NCBI GenBank assembly: GCA_964600075.1
Contig: CAZRIE010000094.1
Span: 1-16,111, forward strand
DNA from: CAZRIE01 sp964600075
GTDB taxonomy: Bacteria > Bacteroidota > Bacteroidia > Flavobacteriales > Flavobacteriaceae
Direction of reading: 5' to 3'
DNA length: 16,111 bases
The translations under genes and the position numbers were made by a program. Below are positions 1 to 5,448 of this stretch, in pieces (within the stretch, counting starts at the first letter, position 1; each line of letters begins with the position of its first letter). The notes below the pieces were generated by a model, which saw nothing but the letters and a program-made list of their open reading frames with translations, was not told where the DNA came from and did no database searches.

Positions 1-219
1 GTAGTGGACAAAAATACTTCAGGCGGAAAATACAAAGTCAAAATAGAACAATGGGTTAACGGTAGTATTAACCGCGGTGGTCCAGAAATGCTCTTTAAGA
101 CTTTTAATGGGGATATTATTATCAGGTCGAAATGGCTTCGGTCTATTATTTCAGAAGTGTACAACCAGATAAAACTATTCAGAATTAGTTACAACTGTGC
201 AGAGTTTTCGGAAAGATAG
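1..219 (+). CDS. 3' end of a DUF4097-like putative adhesin/auto-transporter-type repeat protein (partial)
   Basis: The frame is open at the left edge and stops at 217-219, so only the C-terminal 72 residues are seen. The stretch VNGSINRGGPEMLFKTFNG followed by DIIIRSK resembles the last beta strands of DUF4097 family proteins, where a final 'TxNGDIxIRKK' strand normally sits right at the C-terminus; this comparison is from memory of the family. Here the frame continues for about 28 further residues (KWLRSIISEV onward) with no beta-repeat character, beginning at a TGG tryptophan codon (133-135) exactly where a stop would be expected. The tail may be read-through caused by loss of the native stop. 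The upstream part of the gene, its start and its operon are outside the window. Family assignment is moderate; the partial status is certain. Confidence 0.5.
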   Translation, partial: VVDKNTSGGKYKVKIEQWVNGSINRGGPEMLFKTFNGDIIIRSKWLRSIISEVYNQIKLFRISYNCAEFSER

Positions 220-374
220 AGGGGTGCCGGGTCATTATATAGTTTAGAGTACCAATGATTTTTTAAACCGTATCGATATGGTACCGGATTATGTAATGCA
301 GCCTGGCTAAAACAATGCGCAAAATTTGACCGAGAAAAGGAACTATCCAATTCCGTGTTAAAATGAATCTTAAT

Positions 375-1073
375 CTAACGGTTAGTTTCCCGTGTGAATG
401 GCACAAAGCGAACGGCCATCAGGTTTTTAGTCTTTACCTTGCCGTTCTTTTTTGTTGCCAAAACCAACTGCCGAACTGAATTTGGTGGCCCCAAGGGAAT
501 AATTAGTTGCCCGCCTTCCTTGAGTTGTTCTAGTAATGCCGCAGGAACCGATTCCGCCCCGGCCGTAACGATAATGGCATCAAAAGGGCCTTCCTCTGGC
601 CAACCATGGTATCCGTCCCCGATTTTTACCTCGATATTGGTATACCCTATTTTCTTTAATCTGTTTTTGGCCGCTAGCCCTAACTTCTTAACGATTTCGA
701 TCGTGAAGACAGCGTCCGCTATTTCTGCCAGAACGGCTGCCTGATAGCCCGAACCCGTTCCTATTTCCAGAACTTTATAATGTGGTTTCAGGTCAAGCGA
801 TTGGGTCATAAAGGCCACTATATAGGGTTGGGATATGGTCTGCCCTTCACCAATAGGTAACGGACCGTCTTCGTAGGCTAGTTTCTTAAGGTGGTCAGGT
901 ACGAACTGATGTCGGGGTACGCTCATCATGGCATTTAAGGTGGCCTTGTCGGTAATGTCCCTATTTTTCAGTTGGTAAGCGACCATGTTTGCCCGTTGGG
1001 ATTTATAGTCCGTTTGACCAAATCCCCTTCCTGTAAAGAAAAGTACTAGCAGTATGAGGATTTTTTTCGGCAT
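375..1073 (-). CDS. pcm: Protein-L-isoaspartate O-methyltransferase with signal peptide (periplasmic PCM)
   Basis: A 232-residue class I SAM-dependent methyltransferase that should methylate L-isoaspartyl residues in damaged proteins (EC 2.1.1.77). PCM hallmarks are present in order: PRHQFVPDHLKKLAYEDGPL (about 53-72), IGEGQTISQPYIVAFM (74-89), the SAM-binding motif I VLEIGTGSGYQAAVLAEI (101-118), GDGYHGWPEEGPFDAIIVTA (152-171) and LKEGGQLIIPLG (184-195). The first 20 residues (MPKK, a hydrophobic core, then GFGQ) read as a Sec signal peptide, so the enzyme is probably exported. The E. coli enzyme, about 208 residues, lacks such a leader. The gene stands alone: the tsf terminator lies upstream on the same strand, and about 190 bp separate the two genes. 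No consensus TAnnTTTG box was found upstream. Family identification is secure; export is inferred from the N-terminus. Confidence 0.93.
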   Translation of the reverse strand: MPKKILILLVLFFTGRGFGQTDYKSQRANMVAYQLKNRDITDKATLNAMMSVPRHQFVPDHLKKLAYEDGPLPIGEGQTISQPYIVAFMTQSLDLKPHYKVLEIGTGSGYQAAVLAEIADAVFTIEIVKKLGLAAKNRLKKIGYTNIEVKIGDGYHGWPEEGPFDAIIVTAGAESVPAALLEQLKEGGQLIIPLGPPNSVRQLVLATKKNGKVKTKNLMAVRFVPFTRETNR

Positions 1074-1202
1074 AGGCGAAATCTAGAATTATAGATTAGT
1101 TTTAAGTTACGCCAAACGGGATAATATTCCAAAACTGTTATTCTGGTCTCGGAAGGAGCGGGTCATTTTATTGGGAGAAAATAATACGACACGGACTTGG
1201 CC

Positions 1203-1244
1203 AAAAAAAGACCGCTAAACTTTGCAGTAAGGCGGCCTTTTTTT
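1203..1244 (-). terminator. Intrinsic terminator of the rplM-rpsI-rpsB-tsf operon
   Basis: Read on the minus strand, 1244-1232 (seven A then GGCCGC) pairs with 1215-1203 (GCGGTC then seven T) as a 13-bp stem with one G-U pair and a loop of about 16 nt, beginning about 20 nt after the tsf stop. The A/T tracts are symmetrical, so it could work in both directions, but no plus-strand gene ends here. It separates the translation operon from pcm. Confidence 0.8.
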
Positions 1245-1264
1245 GAGTTAGTCTTGTTTTTGTA

Positions 1265-2089
1265 TTATCCCAAAGCGACTCTTTTAAATCCGGTAACTTC
1301 TAGATTTGAATCTACCGATTTTACATAGTGTGCAACGCTCTGTTTACTGTCTTTGATGAAATCTTGGTTTACCAAGGTGTTATCTTTGAAGAAACGCTTC
1401 AATTTTCCTTTAGCGATATTGTCCAACATCGCTTCAGGCTTTCCTTGTTGACGTAATTGATCTTTCGCGATTTCGATTTCTTTGTCGATAACCGATTGAT
1501 CTACGCCTTCTTCGTTCAAAGCCACTGGATTCATCGCCGCCGCTTGCATAGAAACGTCTTTTGCCACAACATCGGCTCCCTCAACGGCAGCCGAAAGCGC
1601 TGTTAGAACAGCTATTTTGTTTCCGGCGTGAATATAGCTTCCAATAAAAGGAGCGCTTAATTTTTCAAATCCACCGATTTCGATTTTTTCGCCGATAAGC
1701 CCGGTCTGTTCTGTCAATTTTTCTTGAACGGACATTCCGTTATAGTCAGCGGAAAGAAATTCATCTTTGCTGTCATAGCCCAAAGCCAATTCGGCCAACT
1801 CATTTGCCAAGGTTACGAAAGTATCGTTCTTGGCAACAAAATCGGTTTCACAATTCAGGGAGATAACGACACCTTCGGTATTCGCTGAATTTACTTTGGC
1901 AATAGCGGCACCTTCCGAAGAATCTCTATCGGCCCTTTTTGCGGCTACTTTCTGTCCTTTTTTACGAAGTATCTCGATTGCTTTCTCGAAATCACCTTCT
2001 GCCTCGACCAAGGCATTTTTACAGTCCATCATGCCTGCACCAGTGGTCTTTCTCAAATTATTTACTTCTGCGGCTGTGATTTTTGCCAT
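1265..2089 (-). CDS. tsf: Elongation factor Ts
   Basis: EF-Ts is the cytoplasmic guanine nucleotide exchange factor that regenerates EF-Tu-GTP. The N-terminal UBA-like domain MAKITAAEVNNLRKTTGAGM is at 1-20, followed by the conserved MDCKNALVEAEGDFEKAIE. The EF-Tu contact motif CETDFVAKN lies at about 80-88 and is intact. The length of 274 residues is close to the usual 280-300. The start chosen is the ATG at 2089; the frame opens seven codons earlier (MTIKYFI), but those codons come from a repeat-derived hairpin and family members begin MAKI. The gene is the last of the rplM-rpsI-rpsB-tsf operon, 65 bp after rpsB, with a REP/dRS3-like stem-loop in that gap, and is followed by a strong terminator. 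Identification is certain. Confidence 0.97.
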   Translation of the reverse strand: MAKITAAEVNNLRKTTGAGMMDCKNALVEAEGDFEKAIEILRKKGQKVAAKRADRDSSEGAAIAKVNSANTEGVVISLNCETDFVAKNDTFVTLANELAELALGYDSKDEFLSADYNGMSVQEKLTEQTGLIGEKIEIGGFEKLSAPFIGSYIHAGNKIAVLTALSAAVEGADVVAKDVSMQAAAMNPVALNEEGVDQSVIDKEIEIAKDQLRQQGKPEAMLDNIAKGKLKRFFKDNTLVNQDFIKDSKQSVAHYVKSVDSNLEVTGFKRVALG

Positions 2090-2108
2090 AATAAAATATT
2101 TTATTGTC

Positions 2109-2128
2109 ATTCCCGCGAAGGCGGGAAT
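2109..2128. repeat. REP/dRS3-like dispersed palindrome between rpsB and tsf
   Basis: The 20-mer ATTCCCGCGAAGGCGGGAAT fits the pattern ATTCCC-N8-GGGAAT described for neisserial dRS3 elements and is a form seen dispersed in many bacterial genomes. It makes an 8-bp stem with a GAAG or CTTC loop. The plus-strand translation across it gives VIPAKAGI, a peptide often seen in spurious ORFs over this repeat class. It lies in the untranslated leader of tsf, 20 bp from its start codon. Recognition is by pattern; copy number in this genome cannot be seen here. Confidence 0.7.
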
Positions 2129-2154
2129 CTTTATATTAATTGTTTTTTAATAGG

Positions 2155-3342
2155 TTATTCTACCCCTCCTTTAACACTGTCTTGCCATTCTTTCAACTCG
2201 TCCCATTTTTCATCAGCGGCCATTTTCGCCTGCTTTGGCCAAGAAGTTGGGTCGAGATGTGCCATTCTAGAACTGGCCTCTGTCAAAATTTCCTTGATCT
2301 TATCGACATCTCCTTTTGCAAGTTTAGCGTAAGACTCCAGACCTGCATTAGCAAGTGCTTCAGCAGCTTTTGGACCTACACCCTCGATTTTTGTCAAGTC
2401 GTCTGCCTTGTCGGCTTTGGCCTTCGGGGCTTTTTTAGGAGCTTCCTTTTCTTCTTCTATGGCCTCTTTAGTGGCTTCAACGTCAACTTCAACTGCCGCA
2501 GCTTTGGCAACAACTGGTGTTGCCTCGGTTTCTACGGTTTCAGGTGTTGGCTTCGGTTCTTCCTTTTTGTCCTTTGGTGCTTCTTCGGTAGCTTCTATTT
2601 TCTTTTCCTCTTTCTTAGGTTCGTCGCTACCTTCTTTATCGGCCTGTTTTTCCGATTTTCTTTCTGCCAGACCTTCTGCCACTGCATTGGTGACTTCGGT
2701 CATAATAATGTCAATTGATTTCGATGCATCGTCATTCGATGGTATCAAATAATCAACATCCCTAGGGTCTGAATTGGTATCGACCATCGCGAAAATTGGA
2801 ATGTTCAATTTCTGGGCTTCCTTTACGGCAATATGCTCACGCATGGTATCGACGACGAACAATGCCCCTGGTAAACGGGTCATTTCCGAAATGGAGCCCA
2901 AGTTTTTTTCCAATTTGGCGCGTAGACGGTCTACTTGCAAACGCTCTTTTTTAGAAAGTGTATTGAATGTTCCGTCTTTTTTCATACGGTCGATAAATGC
3001 CATTTTCTTTACCGCCTTACGAATGGTAACGAAATTGGTCAACATACCGCCGGGCCATCTTTCGGTGATGTACGGCATATTTACGTTGGCCACTTTCTCG
3101 GCAACGATATCTTTCGCCTGTTTTTTAGTAGCTACGAAAAGAATTTTTCGTCCCGATGCAGCAATTTTTTTGAGGGCCTCGTTGGCCTCATCCAATTTTG
3201 CTACTGTTTTGTAAAGATTGATAACGTGAATTCCGTTACGCTCCATGTAGATATAGGGCGCCATGTTAGGGTTCCACTTTCGTGTTAGGTGGCCAAAATG
3301 CACACCTGCTTCCAATAATTGTTTTACTTCGACTCTCGCCAT
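2155..3342 (-). CDS. rpsB: 30S ribosomal protein uS2 with C-terminal acidic linker and helix-hairpin-helix-like domain
   Basis: Residues 1 to about 229 form a complete uS2, from MARVEVKQLLEAGVHFGHLT through RWPGGMLTNF (95-104), PGALFVVDT (158-166) and the final MTEVTNAVAEGLAERK (214-229). E. coli S2 is about 241 residues; this protein has 395. The extra part is a low-complexity Glu/Lys/Pro/Ala linker (about 230-312) followed by a compact domain (313-395) starting DDLTKIEGVGPKAAEALANA, a helix-hairpin-helix signature with GVGPKAAEAL as the hairpin, then DPTSWPKQAKMAADEKWDEL. The same kind of domain is, from memory, attached to bL21 in Bacteroidota. The frame is continuous with no sign of frameshift, so the fusion looks real. 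The gene is third in rplM-rpsI-rpsB-tsf, preceded by a structured leader of 278 bp. The S2 identity is certain; the role of the extension is unknown. Confidence 0.96.
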   Translation of the reverse strand: MARVEVKQLLEAGVHFGHLTRKWNPNMAPYIYMERNGIHVINLYKTVAKLDEANEALKKIAASGRKILFVATKKQAKDIVAEKVANVNMPYITERWPGGMLTNFVTIRKAVKKMAFIDRMKKDGTFNTLSKKERLQVDRLRAKLEKNLGSISEMTRLPGALFVVDTMREHIAVKEAQKLNIPIFAMVDTNSDPRDVDYLIPSNDDASKSIDIIMTEVTNAVAEGLAERKSEKQADKEGSDEPKKEEKKIEATEEAPKDKKEEPKPTPETVETEATPVVAKAAAVEVDVEATKEAIEEEKEAPKKAPKAKADKADDLTKIEGVGPKAAEALANAGLESYAKLAKGDVDKIKEILTEASSRMAHLDPTSWPKQAKMAADEKWDELKEWQDSVKGGVE

Positions 3343-3374
3343 TTGAATTTAGTTTACGTTCTTTTTGAATAGGC

Positions 3375-3418
3375 AATGTTTGAGTGGTATCACACCATGG
3401 CGTGAAGCCTCAAACATT
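3375..3418 (-). promoter_or_regulatory. Long stem-loop in the rpsB leader (candidate autoregulatory element)
   Basis: On the minus-strand RNA, AATGTTTGAG (3418-3409) pairs perfectly with CTCAAACATT (3384-3375). Inside, TCACGC and GTGTGA form a second 6-bp helix (one G-U pair) closed by a CATG tetraloop, separated from the lower stem by a 3x5 internal loop. The element ends about 32 nt before the rpsB ATG. Such bipartite stems upstream of ribosomal protein genes often bind the encoded protein. That function is inferred here, and no match to a named leader family could be tested. Confidence 0.5.
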
Positions 3419-3441
3419 TGGATGCTAAACTAACGGTGCCC

Positions 3442-3461
3442 TTTTCAGGGGCTCCCGAAAA
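3442..3461 (-). promoter_or_regulatory. Second rpsB-leader hairpin with an alternative pairing
   Basis: Minus-strand RNA 3461-3442 (TTTTCGGG-AGCC-CCTGAAAA) folds into an 8-bp stem with one G-U pair and a tetraloop. The same CCCC run could instead pair with the GGGC just downstream (3441-3438), giving two mutually exclusive helices, as in attenuator-like switches. It lies 23 nt upstream of the longer rpsB-leader stem. It is seen in the sequence; regulatory use is conjecture. Confidence 0.35.
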
Positions 3462-3494
3462 CCATTCTATAGTATGAGAACGGTTTATAATTTA

Positions 3495-3510
3495 TCCCAA
3501 CGAATCGGGA
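3495..3510. repeat. Imperfect CCCGA-N4-TCGGG-type palindrome
   Basis: Read on the minus strand, TCCCGATTCGTTGGGA makes a 6-bp stem (one G-U pair) with a TTCG loop. It resembles the neighbouring perfect palindrome at 3535-3554, and the two may be diverged copies of one small dispersed hairpin. Confidence 0.4.
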
Positions 3511-3534
3511 CTTTCAATGAACTTGGTTTATACA

Positions 3535-3554
3535 ACCCCGACGCTTCGGGGTTT
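3535..3554. repeat. Perfect 8-bp palindrome AACCCCGA-N4-TCGGGGTT
   Basis: AACCCCGACGCTTCGGGGTT is an 8-bp perfect inverted repeat with a 4-nt loop. It lies between rpsI and rpsB and is not followed by a T-run on either strand, so it is a poor intrinsic terminator. It looks like a dispersed REP-like hairpin or a site of mRNA processing or stabilisation between the two ribosomal genes. Confidence 0.5.
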
Positions 3555-3578
3555 CCGTATTAAATTAGATATATAAGT

Positions 3579-3606
3579 TTGGCATCTACCAAAAGACAGA
3601 TGCCAA
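3579..3606 (-). promoter_or_regulatory. Stem-loop just downstream of rpsI
   Basis: TTGGCATCT (3579-3587) and AGATGCCAA (3598-3606) form a perfect 9-bp stem with a 10-nt loop, starting 14 nt after the rpsI stop. On the minus strand it is followed by AAACTTATATAT rather than a T-run, so it may be a weak or partial terminator, or a 3'-end stabiliser that sets the ratio of rplM-rpsI to rpsB-tsf transcript. Confidence 0.45.
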
Positions 3607-3620
3607 GTGTACTCTTGTGA

Positions 3621-4007
3621 TTAACGTTTGGAGAACTGGAATTTCTTACGGGCTTTTTTCTGACCGAATTTCTTACGCTCAACCATTCTAGGGTCACGGG
3701 TCAAAAGACCTTCCGGCTTAAGTACCGTTCTATGCTCTTCGTCTACTTCGAGCATAACCCTTGAAAGCGCTAAGCGAATAGCTTCGGCCTGACCTGTGAT
3801 TCCGCCACCGTAAACATTTACCTTAACATCGTAAGTATCTTCATTACCGGTAAGGGCAAAAGGTTGTTTCACTTTATATTGAAGGGTAGCAGTAGGGAAA
3901 TAATCGTTTAAATCTCTCTGGTTTATAGTGATTTTTCCTTTTCCGGCTGAAACGTAGACGCGGGCGACTGCCGTTTTTCTTCTTCCGATTTTATGAATGG
4001 TCTCCAT
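3621..4007 (-). CDS. rpsI: 30S ribosomal protein uS9
   Basis: A 128-residue uS9, the small-subunit head protein whose C-terminal tail reaches the P-site tRNA. The conserved N-terminus GRRKTAVARVYVSAGKGKIT (8-27) is present. So are VNVYGGGITGQAEAIRLALS in the middle, the basic stretch LLTRDPRMVERKKFGQKKAR, and the invariant Lys-Arg terminus (FQFSKR). Length is typical. The ATG at 4007 shares its A with the rplM stop codon (TAATG on the minus strand), so translation is probably coupled to rplM. Strong identification. Confidence 0.97.
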   Translation of the reverse strand: METIHKIGRRKTAVARVYVSAGKGKITINQRDLNDYFPTATLQYKVKQPFALTGNEDTYDVKVNVYGGGITGQAEAIRLALSRVMLEVDEEHRTVLKPEGLLTRDPRMVERKKFGQKKARKKFQFSKR

Positions 4008-4462
4008 TACTTGAATTCTTTTAAGTTGATAACCGTTGGTTTTTGCGCTTCATGTTCGTGCTCCGATCCCACAACAACTTTTAGGTTTCTGAAAAGTTCG
4101 GCACCCAACTTGTTTTTTGGAAGCATACCTTTGATCGCTTTCTCTACGATACGTTCAGGATGCTTGGCCAAAAGCTCCTTGACGGATCGTGAACGTTGCC
4201 CACCGGGGTAACCCGTATAGCGCAAATACACTTTTTCGTCCCATTTGTTACCGCTCAATTCAATTTTTTCTGAATTGATAACGATAACATTATCACCACA
4301 GTCAACATGTGGTGTGAAATTCGGTTTATGTTTTCCCCTTAGCATTTTAGCCACTTTTGATGCCATACGGCCCAAAGTTTCTCCTTCTGCATCGACCAAC
4401 AGCCATTGCTTGTCAACGGTCGCCTTATTGGCAGAAACGGTCTTATAACTTAATGTATCCAC
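4007..4462 (-). CDS. rplM: 50S ribosomal protein uL13
   Basis: A 151-residue uL13, an early-assembling 23S rRNA binding protein. It has the family features KQWLLVDAEGETLGRMASKV (18-37), LRGKHKPNFTPHVDCGDNVI (41-60), then YLRYTGYPGGQRSRS and AIKGMLPKNKLGAELFRNLK. The start is a GTG at 4462 (MDTLSYKTVSANKATV), preceded by an untranslated leader of about 40 nt counted from the likely start site. I see no clear Shine-Dalgarno sequence, as is common in Bacteroidota. A strong promoter lies at 4509-4539. It is the first gene of the translation operon and overlaps rpsI by one base. Strong identification. Confidence 0.97.
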   Translation of the reverse strand: MDTLSYKTVSANKATVDKQWLLVDAEGETLGRMASKVAKMLRGKHKPNFTPHVDCGDNVIVINSEKIELSGNKWDEKVYLRYTGYPGGQRSRSVKELLAKHPERIVEKAIKGMLPKNKLGAELFRNLKVVVGSEHEHEAQKPTVINLKEFK

Positions 4463-4508
4463 TACGGTTACTTTTTAATTAAACACTTCAATCCCCTGAA
4501 ACGGGCTG

Positions 4509-4539
4509 CAAATGTAAACTAATTCTATTGAAATACAAA
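4509..4539 (-). promoter_or_regulatory. Bacteroidota-type promoter of the rplM operon
   Basis: On the minus strand a TTTG box (4539-4536) is followed after exactly 19 nt by TACATTTG (4516-4509), matching the Bacteroidota primary-sigma consensus TTTG / TAnnTTTG. Transcription should start near 4502-4505, giving a leader of about 40 nt that contains a small CCC/GGG hairpin before the rplM GTG. This is a full consensus match at the right place. Confidence 0.8.
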
Positions 4540-4717
4540 TGCTTGTTTCCGAATATTTTTTGACAAAAATAGAAATTTCTAAGGTGAAGGATAGTAGCTT
4601 TCTTTTTTAGTGAAGCTCCTATAATGTTTCGCTTTGTGAAGCTATGATATTATATGAAATACGATAAAGCTAATTTCTGCGTTTATTTCATTCCTAATCT
4701 TTTAAATAAAATAAGAA

Positions 4718-5347
4718 ATGAGAAAAAATATAGTGTTGTCTATATGTGTGACCGCCGCTCTAGTATTTTCCTGTTCTCCGGAAAAAATTGTGGAGGACGT
4801 CGTAAAAGAACAAGAGGAGAAATTGGAAGAATTGATTAATGACGTAGTAAAGGAGAACGAAACCGAAGAGGAAGCTGAGGGAGAAAAGGAAGAGGAAGCT
4901 GAGGGAGAAAAAGAAGAGGGAACAGATCAAAGTGCCATGCTTCACGGTAAATGGGAAGCTACCGAACTGAAAATCGACTCAAATACGGCAAGCGACCAAT
5001 TGAAATTCGGAAAGCAGATTTTAGACCACCTTACAGATAAGGAGTGCTTCATTATCAGCTTTATTTTCAATTCCGATTTAACCGTGATGGCCGAAAACTC
5101 GGTCAATTATTTAGAAATTAATGTTGGGGGAACAGGTCTTGATGTTCCATGCCCTGAAAAGAAAGACACGGAATCCAGTTCGTATACATACGATGGCGAG
5201 ATTTTAACCCTAATAGATGGTGATGATAAGAAACTTATTTTGGCAGTTACCGTAGAAGAAAATACGATGACGGTAGATGCCAAAGATCTTGATTTGCCCA
5301 ATTTTAACGAAGACGGTCAATTGATTTTCACGAAGGTCGAAGAATAA
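4718..5347 (+). CDS. Acidic lipoprotein with a lipocalin-like C-terminal domain
   Basis: A 209-residue protein with a lipoprotein signal (MRKNIVLSICVTAALVFSC; Cys19 as lipidation site, with V-F-S at -3 to -1), so it is probably anchored in the envelope. Residues 20 to about 70 are highly charged and likely helical or coiled (VVKEQEEKLEELINDVV), including a duplicated EEEAEGEK unit encoded by two 24-nt direct repeats. From about 75 on (MLHGKWEATELKID) the pattern of short beta strands, ending YDGEILTLIDGDDKKLILAV and LIFTKVEE, fits small lipocalin-like domains of Bacteroidota. The substrate is unknown. The gene stands alone, divergent from rplM across 255 bp in which I could not identify its promoter, and is followed by a terminator. 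The lipoprotein call is good; the domain call is tentative. Confidence 0.75.
   Translation: MRKNIVLSICVTAALVFSCSPEKIVEDVVKEQEEKLEELINDVVKENETEEEAEGEKEEEAEGEKEEGTDQSAMLHGKWEATELKIDSNTASDQLKFGKQILDHLTDKECFIISFIFNSDLTVMAENSVNYLEINVGGTGLDVPCPEKKDTESSSYTYDGEILTLIDGDDKKLILAVTVEENTMTVDAKDLDLPNFNEDGQLIFTKVEE
4865..4912 (+). repeat. Tandem 24-nt direct repeat inside the lipoprotein gene
   Basis: Two adjacent 24-nt copies (4865-4888 and 4889-4912) differ only in the last base, and a third copy begins at 4913 but breaks off after about 8 nt. Each encodes EEEAEGEK (phase EEAEGEKE). Repeat number could vary between strains without breaking the frame, changing the length of the acidic spacer. Confidence 0.85.
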
Positions 5348-5364
5348 ATAGAATCGAATCTTTT

Positions 5365-5401
5365 AAAAAGGTCTTTCCAAAGAAAGGAACGGCCTTTTTT
5401 T
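5365..5401 (+). terminator. Terminator of the lipoprotein gene, probably bidirectional
   Basis: AAAAAGGTC (5365-5373) pairs with GGCCTTTTT (5391 onward) with one G-T wobble, with TTCC/GGAA pairing inside, and ends in seven T. It starts 18 bp after the stop. The reverse strand also has a T-run, so it may serve the converging sorting-domain gene that ends at 5449. Confidence 0.75.
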
Positions 5402-5448
5402 ATGTTTAAATTTGGGGTCTGCGGTTGCATATAAAGGAAAACCGAACG

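Noticed and set aside
220..374. Gap between the left-edge gene and pcm
   Set aside because: I found no credible ORF, RNA gene, terminator or consensus promoter there.
2090..2110. Seven-codon N-terminal extension of EF-Ts (MTIKYFI)
   Set aside because: The codons derive from the repeat hairpin and adjoining AT-rich leader; family members start at MAKI, so the ATG at 2089 was chosen.
2140..3288. Several long plus-strand frames antisense to rpsB (up to 192 residues)
   Set aside because: They mirror the skewed codon use of the ribosomal gene and its Lys/Glu-rich linker, have Phe/Cys- or Ser-rich compositions, and match no recognisable family.
4621..4717. Possible promoter for the lipoprotein gene (TTTG at 4633-4636)
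   Set aside because: No TAnnTTTG box occurs at the required distance, so a promoter call could not be supported.
4654..4839. 61-residue plus-strand frame overlapping the start of the lipoprotein gene
   Set aside because: It overlaps a gene with a clear lipoprotein signal in another frame and has no features of its own.
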